A stretch of DNA of 64,000 nucleotides from JACKDX01 sp964640175 (lineage in GTDB: Bacteria > Myxococcota_A > Polyangia > Polyangiales > GCA-016699535), in NCBI GenBank assembly GCA_964640175.1, contig CAZXFW010000013.1, positions 4,784-68,783 of the forward strand, read 5' to 3'. Positions 9,118 through 18,041 of the stretch are shown here, piece after piece. The notes below the pieces were generated by a model, which saw only the letters and a list, made by a program, of their open reading frames with translations, made no database searches and was not told where the DNA came from. Position numbers and translations under genes: made by a program. Positions within the stretch are counted from its first letter, which is position 1. Every line of letters starts with the position of its first letter.

Positions 9118-9228
9118 GCTATTGGGTGCAAACCCTGTGTGTGTGGCTTTATCTGCACACAGATGGATTTCGGGTTAGAATATAACGAAGGGGAATCCGT
9201 CGATCTTAATAGTTCTCGTGAGCACCCA

Positions 9229-9858
9229 ATGAAAATCCTACGATTTCAGGCATTATTTGTATTTTTTTCCGCTATGGCTGTAATTTCGGGGAAAACTCCA
9301 GCACAGGCTGAAAGCCGGGAGTTCACCCCCCAAGAGCAACAACTCCTCGACAGTGGTAAACTGGTCAAGCGAGAAGTAAGTCGGCAACGCGGGAGCCAAC
9401 ACTTTTTTGGGGGCACAAGTTGGCAGGTCATCAATGCCAATCCTGACCAGGTCTGGAAAGTGATCAACGATGAGCGCACCTATGGGCGCCTCTTTCCTCA
9501 TGTGGTCAAGGTTAAGCTTCTTTCCAGACAGGGCGACACTCGCACGGTGTACATGGAACATGCATCAGGGCCGTTTCATGTCAGTTATGCCCTTAAAGGC
9601 CACTCGGATAATAAACGGCGTGATTTGACGTTTGAGCTTGATAACTCTCGATCGTGGGACATTGAATCGGCATGGGGTTTTTTCACTGTACGCCCCTATG
9701 GCAACGGTAAGTCCATTTTAGCGTATGGCGTTATGCTGGACATTGGTCCTGGGCTTTTGCGAGGATTGCTTCGGGAAAAAATTCGCGGATCCATGCTCCA
9801 TATTCCACGTGATGTGCGCAAATACATCCAAAAACGTTACCCTCCTCAGACTGCATAA
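9229..9858 (+). CDS. Exported SRPBCC/START-fold lipid-binding-like protein
   Basis: 209 residues from the ATG at 9229; an upstream ATG at 9139 would add 30 residues ahead of a normal signal peptide and is less likely. The N-terminus MKILRFQALFVFFSAMAVIS is a signal peptide, probably cleaved after AQA. The rest matches a SRPBCC (START/polyketide-cyclase) fold: VWKVINDERTYGRLFPHV is the typical first helix-strand unit. Such domains bind hydrophobic ligands in a deep cavity. A periplasmic ligand carrier or lipid-handling role is inferred; the ligand is unknown. Confidence 0.75.
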   Translation: MKILRFQALFVFFSAMAVISGKTPAQAESREFTPQEQQLLDSGKLVKREVSRQRGSQHFFGGTSWQVINANPDQVWKVINDERTYGRLFPHVVKVKLLSRQGDTRTVYMEHASGPFHVSYALKGHSDNKRRDLTFELDNSRSWDIESAWGFFTVRPYGNGKSILAYGVMLDIGPGLLRGLLREKIRGSMLHIPRDVRKYIQKRYPPQTA

Positions 9859-9906
9859 ACAGCCAATAGTTGGGTCCATTCTGGAATTTTGTTAAAGTCA
9901 TCCTTG

Positions 9907-11823
9907 ATGGATCTCTATAGCGTGGCAAAGCGGTTATCTAAGCCGTTTGTATTTACCGCTGACAATCGTCACAAGGCTCGCACCATCAGTGAACACGGGA
10001 TTATAGGGGACGGTTTTTCCAGTGCATTGGTAGGCACCGATGGTGTGATCGATTGGCTTTGCTTTCCTCGGTTTGATAGCCCGAGCGTGTTTGCAGCGAT
10101 TCTTGATCGGGACAAAGGTGGCTTTACGTCAGTGCAGCCTGTGGCTTCAGGGTTTGAGACCGTGCAGCGTTACGATCCTGACACCAATGTTCTTGAGACC
10201 CTTTTTCAGGTGGCAGGGCAGGGAGTGTTTCGTGTGACGGATTTCATGCCCTGGACCAATGATCCACGTGCATCGATTCATGAAGTGCACCGCCGCATCG
10301 ACTGCATGGAAGGTAATGTTAACCTTCGTGTGATTTTTAATCCGCGGTTTGAATATGGCAAAGCTGAATCCACGCTGACTTTTTATGACGATGGCGTGTT
10401 GGCCGAAGGTCCAGATCATCAAAAACTCGTGGCTGTCATTTCTGGAAAGCCTGCCTGGGCAAAGCGTCAGGAAGGTGGTGTCGAAACAGAGTTTGTATTG
10501 AAGCCACGCGAAACCCGTTGGATGGTGCTTTCATGGGGAGCGCCACGCCCGGAGCCCATTGCGGCATACCGTTCTCATGAGCATCTACGTGCGACACGCC
10601 ATGCATGGCGTGAATGGGCAAGACAACTGCAATACGATGGCCCATGGCGTCATCATGTGTTGCGTTCGGCGTTAGTGCTCAAGCTGATGCAATATGCACC
10701 CACAGGTGCCCTTGTTGCAGCTCCCACGACGTCCCTTCCAGAATGGATTGGAGGTGAGCGTAACTGGGACTACCGCTATACGTGGACCAGGGATTCTGCC
10801 ATGGCGGTGCGTGCTGCAAACCTAATGGGTTATCTGACGGAGGCACGGGACTTTTTTCATTTTGTGCGGGATGTTGTGGACTCGGGCATAGGGTTGCGTG
10901 TCATGTATTCTGTAGATGGTACATTGGTTCCAGATGAACAATCCTTAGGCCATCTTGCGGGGCATCGTGGCTCTGCTCCGGTGCGGATAGGAAACGGCGC
11001 TCGGGATCAAATGCAGCTCGATGTCGTAGGCGCATTGTTTGATTGTGCGTATCTGTATGAACAGGTTGGGGGAGTGTTTACCCTGCGAGGCTGGCGTAAC
11101 ATGAAACTCATCCTCGATAAGCTGTGTGAGGTTTGGCATAATCCAGACGATGGTATTTGGGAGCCTCGCATTGGTCGCAGACACAATGTGCACTCCAAAT
11201 TAATGAGTTGGCTTGCATTCATGCGTGCAGAGTCAATAAGCCAGCGTTTTTCTGACCCGGAGTGTGGTGCGCGTTGGCATGCGACAGCCTCGCAGATTCG
11301 TGAAGAAGTCTTATCGCAAGGGCTTGATGCATCCAAGACACGGTTTGTCAATGCATACGGTCAAGATGTCCCCGATGCAGCGCTCCTACTTGTTCCTATC
11401 CATGGCTTGATTACTCCGGATAACCCTCTTTCCCGTAACACCGTCCAATGGATTCGAGACACACTTCAGGCAGGTCCCTTTCTATACCGTTACCTCACTC
11501 ATGATGGTGTGCCAGGTCAAGAGGGTGCATTCGTGTTGTGTGGATTTTGGCTTGCCGAAGCGTTGGCTCTGGAGGGCCGGCTTGATGAAGCTCAGGAAGT
11601 CTTTATGGCACACGTGGAAGCTTCCAACCATTTGGGACTGTTGTCTGAAGAAATCGATCCCACAAGTCGTGAGCTTTTGGGGAATTTCCCTCAAGCATTT
11701 AGTCACTTGGGTCTTATCAATGCTGCCAAGCGTATTGATCTGGCCATTCGTTTGCGTGAAGAGGGCTCTACGGCATTGCCGCGTTTTGCCGGCATTGCGT
11801 TAAATACTGAAGGAAGAATTTAA
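9907..11823 (+). CDS. Glycoside hydrolase family 15 (glucoamylase/trehalase-like)
   Basis: 638 residues from ATG 9907; an in-frame TTG at 9889 is the alternative. The N-terminal super-sandwich domain begins with the GH15 hallmark ISEHGIIGDGFSSALVG and GVIDWLCFPRFDSP. The catalytic (alpha/alpha)6 barrel includes GGERNWDYRYTWTRDS. Both expected catalytic glutamates are visible, in DDGIWEPR (about E419) and in LLSEEIDP (about E581/E582). No signal peptide, so it acts in the cytoplasm, hydrolysing alpha-glucosidic bonds in maltodextrin or trehalose. The next gene, an HDO-family protein, starts 1 base after its stop. Confidence 0.92.
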   Translation: MDLYSVAKRLSKPFVFTADNRHKARTISEHGIIGDGFSSALVGTDGVIDWLCFPRFDSPSVFAAILDRDKGGFTSVQPVASGFETVQRYDPDTNVLETLFQVAGQGVFRVTDFMPWTNDPRASIHEVHRRIDCMEGNVNLRVIFNPRFEYGKAESTLTFYDDGVLAEGPDHQKLVAVISGKPAWAKRQEGGVETEFVLKPRETRWMVLSWGAPRPEPIAAYRSHEHLRATRHAWREWARQLQYDGPWRHHVLRSALVLKLMQYAPTGALVAAPTTSLPEWIGGERNWDYRYTWTRDSAMAVRAANLMGYLTEARDFFHFVRDVVDSGIGLRVMYSVDGTLVPDEQSLGHLAGHRGSAPVRIGNGARDQMQLDVVGALFDCAYLYEQVGGVFTLRGWRNMKLILDKLCEVWHNPDDGIWEPRIGRRHNVHSKLMSWLAFMRAESISQRFSDPECGARWHATASQIREEVLSQGLDASKTRFVNAYGQDVPDAALLLVPIHGLITPDNPLSRNTVQWIRDTLQAGPFLYRYLTHDGVPGQEGAFVLCGFWLAEALALEGRLDEAQEVFMAHVEASNHLGLLSEEIDPTSRELLGNFPQAFSHLGLINAAKRIDLAIRLREEGSTALPRFAGIALNTEGRI

Positions 11824-11824
11824 C

Positions 11825-12577
11825 GTGAATAAACACGAATTTCAAGAAGCGTTGCTAAACGTCATGGAAGCCAAACAACACTGGGCATGGTCTGCATTTG
11901 GCGAAGGCCTTGTGCCACGTGAAATGCTTCATCATCACTTCGAACAAGAATATGCGACGTATGTCCGTGATTTTCCGGTGCTTGTGGGACGTGCCTACGT
12001 GCAATGTCCCATTGCTGAAGTGCGTCAAGAACTTGCTGCCAATTTATACGAAGAAGAAACAGGCGGCATTGCAGCAGGGCGCCCGCATCCAGAACTTTTT
12101 TTAGAGTATCCCAAGGGGTTGCATATGGACTTGAAGCGATTTCACCATGTGGAGCTCCTGCCAGAGGCTTTGAGCTATCGAGGTTTCATTGATCATGCGA
12201 CACAGAACCAGGGATGGGAAGTTGCCACAGCGATTACCACATTGTTTATCGAGGGCACGCCCTATGACCGAGGCGAGCTTGAGTCAAGTGCGCCTAAACG
12301 GCCTGTCCCAGCGTTGGAGCAACATCCGTTGGTGGTGCATTATGGATTGCCTTTGGAATCATTGGCATTAACCAAAGCACATCGGCAGGTGGAAGGCGGG
12401 CATCGAATTGGGGCCTGGCGGATCATTTTGGACCATGTGAATGACTCACAGCGTCAGAATGTGGTGACACAGATGCAAGTGGCATTAAAGCAGTGGTTAT
12501 TGTACCGAGATGCTGTCGCGGCTATGTGCGGCCTCGTCAAAGACTCATCTGGCAAGCCAGCTTTAAATACAACGTAA
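11825..12577 (+). CDS. Haem-oxygenase-like diiron (HDO/PqqC-like) protein
   Basis: 250 residues of the all-helical PqqC/CADD/TenA fold. Candidate metal ligands are in place: acidic cluster E76-E78 and H88 (NLYEEETG ... RPHPEL), E143 (LFIEG), and H186-x3-E190-x2-H193. HDO enzymes usually have D at the 190 position, and E is a conservative change. This points to a non-haem diiron oxygenase and away from TenA, which uses no metal. GTG start at 11825 with AAGGAAG upstream; GH15 ends at 11823, so the two are translationally coupled. Known HDO chemistry includes oxidative decarboxylation, C-C cleavage and N-oxygenation. The reaction here is unknown. Confidence 0.82.
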   Translation: MNKHEFQEALLNVMEAKQHWAWSAFGEGLVPREMLHHHFEQEYATYVRDFPVLVGRAYVQCPIAEVRQELAANLYEEETGGIAAGRPHPELFLEYPKGLHMDLKRFHHVELLPEALSYRGFIDHATQNQGWEVATAITTLFIEGTPYDRGELESSAPKRPVPALEQHPLVVHYGLPLESLALTKAHRQVEGGHRIGAWRIILDHVNDSQRQNVVTQMQVALKQWLLYRDAVAAMCGLVKDSSGKPALNTT

Positions 12578-12682
12578 TTTCATAGTGCAATAGGCTCTAG
12601 CGAGGATATTCCATTGGGCAATAGTTTGGTATGCTCCCGATGGCATTCGAGCTGGTATGTCAATCGCTGGGGGGAGGACGCC

Positions 12683-14017
12683 ATGAGATTGGGTAGAGCG
12701 ATCATCGTCGTGCTTGCTGGAGCGTTGTTTATTGCAGGGAGCTTGAAAGTCGTTGACACTCTCGCTCAGGATTCAAAAGCGCAGTTGCGTGGAGGCGGCA
12801 AGGGACCGCATGGCGCACTCGAAGAGGACAAACAGCAAGCCATGCTTACGCCATGGCTTAAGCATGTCAGAGAAGTTTCTGTGCCACGAGGGGTTGCCCC
12901 AGGATTTTGGCAAAGTCTTGTCCCTTTAGACAATCCAGGCACTGCAGTGCAAGTCGCATTAGGGCAGAAATTGTTTTTTGAGCCTAAGCTCTCCAAAGAT
13001 GGAACAGTGTCATGTGCGACCTGTCATGACGCAAGCCGAGGATTTGCAGATCAACGCAATACTTCCGAAGGCATTCGTGATCAAATTGGCCAGCGTAATG
13101 CTCCTACCACCATGAATGCTGTTTTCTTTCAAACGCAGTTCTTGGATGGCCGCGCAATTTCATTAGAAGATCAAGCAAAATTGCCCATTATTAATCCTAT
13201 TGAAATGGGCATGCCGGATGGTGAAGCCGCTGTTCAAGCGATTGCGGGAGATCCGTCCTATCAAGCAGAGTTCAAAGCAGCTTATGGACGTGCGCCCAAC
13301 TATGACGATGTAGGCCGTGCGATTGCAGCCTTTGAACGTACGTTAATCTTCATGGATGCTCCGCTGGATCGATTTCTTAAAGGAGATCGCAACGCCATTA
13401 GCGAAGATGCTCAAGCAGGTTGGGCACTCTTTAATGGTAAAGCGCGATGTGTCAGCTGTCATCAAATGAGTAGTTCCAGTCCGCTTGGCTCGGATAACCG
13501 GTTTCACAATATTGGTGTCTCTGCTCGGCACCAGGATTTTGAAAAACTGGCTGTGAATGCATTTAAAAGCCTTGCCAAAGACAGTTCGCAGGAAGCGATA
13601 GATCGCCTTGCGTTAGAAACTAACCTTTCTGAGTTAGGTAGATTTGTGGTCACTCGTAACCGTGCTGATATCGGAGCATTCAAGACATCTCAACTGCGAA
13701 ACGTAGGTGTGACGGGGCCTTACATGCACGATGGTTCTTTAGCGACGCTGTGGGATGTTGTGGATCATTACAACAAGGGGGGAGAGGCTAATCCTTTTTT
13801 GGATGGCGGTATTGAGCCGTTGGCACTCACAGACACGGAAGTCGATCAGCTTGTCGCTTTCATGTTCAGCCTTACCGACGACCGACTGGCTAAGCAGAAT
13901 GAAGTGGAATTGGCACATCAACGTACGCTGGCAGCCAAGCAGCGGCCGTTTAAGGATATCAAGGCGGCTAATCGTGAAATCTTGCCTTTCGAGGCGCGAA
14001 TGAAAGGAGGCAAGTAA
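12683..14017 (+). CDS. Dihaem cytochrome c peroxidase / MauG-family protein
   Basis: 444 residues from ATG 12683, chosen because GGAGG lies 6 bases upstream; an earlier ATG at 12614 has none and would precede the signal. The N-terminus MRLGRAIIVVLAGALFIAGS exports it. Two c-type haem sites are present, C111ATCH115 and C256VSCH260, with the family C-terminal motif YMHDGSLATLWDVVDHYN. Members reduce periplasmic H2O2 using cytochrome c electrons, or oxidise protein or small substrates (MauG). First gene of an operon with a Tat-exported phosphoesterase and a CxxCH lipoprotein. Confidence 0.92.
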   Translation: MRLGRAIIVVLAGALFIAGSLKVVDTLAQDSKAQLRGGGKGPHGALEEDKQQAMLTPWLKHVREVSVPRGVAPGFWQSLVPLDNPGTAVQVALGQKLFFEPKLSKDGTVSCATCHDASRGFADQRNTSEGIRDQIGQRNAPTTMNAVFFQTQFLDGRAISLEDQAKLPIINPIEMGMPDGEAAVQAIAGDPSYQAEFKAAYGRAPNYDDVGRAIAAFERTLIFMDAPLDRFLKGDRNAISEDAQAGWALFNGKARCVSCHQMSSSSPLGSDNRFHNIGVSARHQDFEKLAVNAFKSLAKDSSQEAIDRLALETNLSELGRFVVTRNRADIGAFKTSQLRNVGVTGPYMHDGSLATLWDVVDHYNKGGEANPFLDGGIEPLALTDTEVDQLVAFMFSLTDDRLAKQNEVELAHQRTLAAKQRPFKDIKAANREILPFEARMKGGK

Positions 14018-14018
14018 G

Positions 14019-15158
14019 ATGACGACTCGCAAAAAACCACTAGGCGTAAAGAGCATTGAAACCCGCCACTATGAAGAGCGGGCTGAGCTTTTTGCCGCAC
14101 TCAAATCACTCGACCGTCGTTCTTTTATGAAGGTGTCTGCTGCAGCCATGGGCGCTGTGTTGGCCAAAGGCATACTTCCGCCTCATTCGTTTCAGCCGGT
14201 GACGGTTAAGGCTCAAGGGAAAGGAACAGAAAACTCAGGGTTTACCTTTGCTTATATTTCAGATTCGCATTTGTATGAGCGTAAGCTCAACGAGCGTTTT
14301 ATCAATCAGCTATTACGTGCCGTGGATGACATCAATGCCATGGATCCTCAGCCGGACTTTGTTCTGTATGGAGGCGATCTTGCTCAGCTTGGACAACCCG
14401 CGGAGTTAAAGATGGGCGCTGAAATCCTCAAACACGTCAAAGCTCCGTTACGCATGATGGTGGGTGAGCATGATTGGTATCTGGACATGGGTGAGAAGTG
14501 GCAAGAGCTTTTTGGCAAGCCGACCTATTCATTTGATCACAAAGGCACCCATATCGTGGTGCTCAACAGCGTGGTCGAAAAAGATTTTTGGACAGCACGC
14601 AAACTTACGCCCATGCAGCGCATGCTAACTGTGGCAGGGTTGGATAACAGTGTGCAAAGCCCGTTTAGCGTAGGAGAAGTGCAGCGCGCATGGCTTAAGG
14701 AAGATTTGGCAAAGGTGCCCAAGCATACCCCCTTGATCGTGTTTTCCCATTCGCCGTTGTACAAGCTTTATAAGCCGTGGAATTTTTGGACAGACGATGC
14801 GGATGAAGTTCAACAACTGTTGAGGCCGTTTCGTTCTGTTGCAGTGATTCACGGGCATACCCATCAGGTGCTCACTAACCGCATTGGTAACATTCAGTTC
14901 CATGGCATGCTGTCCACAGCGTGGCCTTGGCCCTATGCCCCTGAGGGTATTCCTGCGCTCACTGTCCAAATGGGAAGGCCTGATCCTTTCAATCCGCACG
15001 ATGGCTTGGGAGATGGTTCTGTGTCAGTGCATCCTGACGGCATGGTCGATAAGCTTTACAACTTGTGGAACCGAAACCCTATGACGGTTTCAAGCGCCTA
15101 CCTCAAATCCAATGGCGCCAAAGACAAACCGGCCAGCCCAACCTTGAGTAGCTACTAA
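14019..15158 (+). CDS. Tat-exported calcineurin-like metallophosphoesterase
   Basis: 379 residues. A twin-arginine signal, DRRSFMKVSAAAMGAVLAKG (about residues 34-53), sits after an unusually long polar N-terminus. The metallophosphoesterase fold shows DSHLYE, YGGDLAQLG, VGEHDWY (in place of GNHD), FSHSPLY and IHGHTHQ, the ordered metal-ligand motifs. The GNHD asparagine position reads E, so site chemistry may differ from standard members. It starts 1 base after the peroxidase stop with AAAGGAGG upstream and probably acts in the periplasm after folding with its metals. The substrate (phosphoester or nucleotide) is unknown. Confidence 0.88.
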   Translation: MTTRKKPLGVKSIETRHYEERAELFAALKSLDRRSFMKVSAAAMGAVLAKGILPPHSFQPVTVKAQGKGTENSGFTFAYISDSHLYERKLNERFINQLLRAVDDINAMDPQPDFVLYGGDLAQLGQPAELKMGAEILKHVKAPLRMMVGEHDWYLDMGEKWQELFGKPTYSFDHKGTHIVVLNSVVEKDFWTARKLTPMQRMLTVAGLDNSVQSPFSVGEVQRAWLKEDLAKVPKHTPLIVFSHSPLYKLYKPWNFWTDDADEVQQLLRPFRSVAVIHGHTHQVLTNRIGNIQFHGMLSTAWPWPYAPEGIPALTVQMGRPDPFNPHDGLGDGSVSVHPDGMVDKLYNLWNRNPMTVSSAYLKSNGAKDKPASPTLSSY

Positions 15159-15179
15159 GAACCAGCCATGGAGAACCAC

Positions 15180-15848
15180 ATGACAACTCCTAAGAAACGA
15201 CTGATGTGTTCAATGGGTCTTTCGTTGTTGCTTGCGTGTCCAACGTCGGAAACTAAAAAAGACGAAGCCAAAGAAGAAAGGGCGGCCCCTTCCAAGAAAG
15301 AAGTCGAGGTGTTGTTGTGTGACGGGAAGACCAAAACCGTCGTCACCACAGACACTCCGGGGACAACGATTGCGGGCGCACTGATGACAGAATGGCTTCG
15401 TAAAAATCCCAATGCGAATTGGGAATCAGAAGAGCGGGAGAGACACACCTTGCAGCCGGCTTCGGACAACAAAGAACTCGTGGGCGAAGTGAATGGACAA
15501 ACGTACGGGAGAGTCACCGCGCAAGACGTTGCGTTATGGAAAGCAGAGACAGAGCGTGTGGCGGTTGCAGGATCTGAGGTGTTTCACAGCGCCGAGAAGT
15601 TAGGAAGCACGATAGGCGTCTCGTGTGACATGTGCCATCCACATGCTGCCAATACACACCCTGAAACCTACCCCAAGTTTCAAGTCCAGCTTGGACGTGT
15701 TGCACTGCTACGTGACATGATCAACTGGTGCATTGAGCACCCTGTGCGTGGCAAGCCACTTGCTTCGGACGATCCAAAAATGCGTGCGATGGAAGCCTAT
15801 ATTCTTGCACAACGGACAGGCAAGACTCTTCAGTACGGCAAGCACTGA
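15180..15848 (+). CDS. CxxCH lipoprotein (cytochrome c-like)
   Basis: 222 residues from ATG 15180, preferred over ATG 15168 because GGAG at 15170-15173 is correctly spaced for it. The signal ends in SLLLACPTSE, a lipobox. A Lys/Glu-rich tether follows. The C-terminal half carries one haem c site, SCDMCHPHAANTHPE, and the stretch MINWCIEHPVRGKPL with DDPKMRAMEAYI, which resembles the SoxA/TsdA type of cytochrome. It probably shuttles electrons with the dihaem peroxidase encoded two genes upstream. Confidence 0.75.
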   Translation: MTTPKKRLMCSMGLSLLLACPTSETKKDEAKEERAAPSKKEVEVLLCDGKTKTVVTTDTPGTTIAGALMTEWLRKNPNANWESEERERHTLQPASDNKELVGEVNGQTYGRVTAQDVALWKAETERVAVAGSEVFHSAEKLGSTIGVSCDMCHPHAANTHPETYPKFQVQLGRVALLRDMINWCIEHPVRGKPLASDDPKMRAMEAYILAQRTGKTLQYGKH

Positions 15849-15932
15849 TTGCATGGGTGGCAGCCGCCGCTGTTCATGCCAGATATGGAGCCAAGTGCTT
15901 GAGTTTTGTTATTGAAATTGTTCATTAATTTC

Positions 15933-17948
15933 ATGTTGCGCCGCCGAAAGAACCTGCTAACACCTCCTATGCTTCGTTGGGCGCTGCTGGGCATAGTGAT
16001 CGGGGGGCTGGCGTGTCGGCAGCCACAAGACTCAGTTGATACAAAGACCAATTCTCAACAGAATACTATTTCGTGGGTCGTACACGAGTTTACGCCCCAA
16101 CAGTCCGTTCCTGTGTACGGGTTTGAGGATCGCACAGGTGCATTGCGTGTTTTGAAAGAGACGACAGCTGCGCTGTATGTCTATACGGGGGTAGAAGCAG
16201 AGGTTTTGGGGCAATCCTGGCGGTTGGTCACAGAAGCGTCTCCTTCGGATACGCCGCCCGATCCAAGTATGTGGCGCTTTATTAAAGGAGATGCCCCAGG
16301 CACTAGTTCACAGACAGGGACGACATCTTGGAGCATCGCTGTACAAGGACGTGTTCATTGTCCGGTATTTTCTATTCAATCTCACGCGCGCCCATTTCAG
16401 GTGTCCCTTGAGGGAGTTTCACGAGCGACACTGCCACTTTCTGCGAATTGGCAACTTTGGTTTGATGAGTATGGTGAGCTTCGTTTAGGTTCCAGTGCAT
16501 GCCAGCGCAATGTGCAACTTGCACGTGATTATATCGCCAAGCGGACTGCAGGGTTTTACACCACAGGATTGGCTGCAGCAGTGGCAGCGTTTATGCAGAA
16601 ACATCAATCACCTTTTATGGTGTCAGACGATTCCACCAATCAGGTTAAAAAGGCCGCAGCCTATCAACTTCAGGCTCGTGGGTTACTTAACAAAGAGGGA
16701 AATGAGCTTTTGCCAGTTGATGAAGCCCTCTGGGCCGAAGTTGCCGCACGTGCCAGCCGTAGTCTAACTTCCTATACGTTCCATGGGCTTACTCAGGACC
16801 CTAATCAAGAGCTAAGCCGTCTTACCAACTCACAAGCGTTTGCCGAAGTGCTTCAAGAGACTCCGGCAAGCGATGGTTTCATTCAACTACAGCATCACGG
16901 ACATATCTGGGTTCCGCTGATGACATTGCTTAATCATGGTAGGAATACTCAGGGACAAAGTTACCTTCAGGCTTTGATTTCTTCCACAGGACTGAACGTC
17001 AGTGACATGTCTCCCGGATCTATACGCGCCATGGATTTATTGATAGCGGATGGCGCTGTGGCCATGATGGGACAAAAGTATGTCGCAACGTTGCTTGGAC
17101 AGGATGCTCTTCCCAAAGTGGCTCGTTGGGCAGGGTTGCTTGCTTCCTATTATGGGCTAGGTGACGCTGAGCGTGTGGCGCAGCAGTTTGAGTTGCCAAG
17201 TGTCATGGTCGCAGTGGATGATCGGCATCTGAACGTGGCTAGTTCGGGTGCAGGGCTCCAAAGATTCGCAGAAAGCTTTGTCCTTCCGCAGCTTGCGAAC
17301 ATTGAGGGTCTACGTGCGGTTGTTGGTGTGGGATCCGGATCCGGTGGGCTTGAAAGAATGATCTACGATCGATTTGGGACAGGCATTGATATTTTTGGTT
17401 CGGACCTCGATGAACAAGATAGCGAAGGCCGTCATTCTCTTGAAGTGGCACGAGAAGCGTTGGCAGACATTGTTCCTGCCTCACGAATCTTTGCAGCGGA
17501 TATCCGAGATCCGCAAAACTTAGTGCAGCGCCTTCGCGAGCAATACAGGGAAGAAGGATTAAGTGATGCAGAAATTAATGATCGAGTTGCACACATGGCT
17601 GTGACCAGTGGATTTATCACGCATGAACCGCGATCGTTCAGTCCTTCTGAAGTGACTACCATGCTCAATGGATATGCAAGCTATATTCCGCATTTCATTT
17701 TGTTGGAAATTCCATTGGTGGACCCGGCAGTACATGCGCTTCAACCCGATGCACACTTCGGTGTCGAGATAGGGACATTCCATCTCGCTTCAGGGCAAAC
17801 GATTCGTCCACTTGAGCAATGGTATTCGATCATTGCAGCGTCAAACTATCGAATTGTTGCTGAGGCATCGTTTAACAAGATCTGGAATCCAAACACCAAC
17901 CGTTACGACATTCCGACGTATGTAGGGCTTCATCTTTCGACACAATAG
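15933..17948 (+). CDS. Lipoprotein with a C-terminal methyltransferase-like Rossmann domain
   Basis: 671 residues from ATG 15933 (ATG 15969 also possible). The N-terminus has basic residues RRRK, a hydrophobic core and WALLGIVIGGLACRQ, a lipobox-like export signal. The middle ~400 residues are not recognised. The C-terminal domain begins with AVVGVGSGSGGLERM (V463-G472), a G-x-G-x-G SAM-binding loop, then the acidic strand IFGSDLDEQ and a further strand FAADIRDP, as in class I methyltransferases. S-adenosylmethionine is not expected outside the cytoplasm, so either the domain binds another ligand, the export call is wrong, or the enzyme works inside another cell. Confidence 0.62.
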   Translation: MLRRRKNLLTPPMLRWALLGIVIGGLACRQPQDSVDTKTNSQQNTISWVVHEFTPQQSVPVYGFEDRTGALRVLKETTAALYVYTGVEAEVLGQSWRLVTEASPSDTPPDPSMWRFIKGDAPGTSSQTGTTSWSIAVQGRVHCPVFSIQSHARPFQVSLEGVSRATLPLSANWQLWFDEYGELRLGSSACQRNVQLARDYIAKRTAGFYTTGLAAAVAAFMQKHQSPFMVSDDSTNQVKKAAAYQLQARGLLNKEGNELLPVDEALWAEVAARASRSLTSYTFHGLTQDPNQELSRLTNSQAFAEVLQETPASDGFIQLQHHGHIWVPLMTLLNHGRNTQGQSYLQALISSTGLNVSDMSPGSIRAMDLLIADGAVAMMGQKYVATLLGQDALPKVARWAGLLASYYGLGDAERVAQQFELPSVMVAVDDRHLNVASSGAGLQRFAESFVLPQLANIEGLRAVVGVGSGSGGLERMIYDRFGTGIDIFGSDLDEQDSEGRHSLEVAREALADIVPASRIFAADIRDPQNLVQRLREQYREEGLSDAEINDRVAHMAVTSGFITHEPRSFSPSEVTTMLNGYASYIPHFILLEIPLVDPAVHALQPDAHFGVEIGTFHLASGQTIRPLEQWYSIIAASNYRIVAEASFNKIWNPNTNRYDIPTYVGLHLSTQ

Positions 17949-18041
17949 CTCTGGACTTCTTCGAGCGAAAGTCTGGCACAGATTATGCTTAACGTTTGTG
18001 CAGTGCCTGACCAACTCAGGCCGTGCACATGAGAGTTATTG

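Noticed and set aside
11825..12577. TenA thiaminase assignment
   Set aside because: The His-x3-Glu-x2-His and Glu/His set points to a metal-binding HDO, and there are no thiamine genes nearby.
15906..15932. Upstream TTG start of the methyltransferase-like lipoprotein
   Set aside because: It adds residues before a complete signal peptide and has no ribosome site; ATG 15933 is used.
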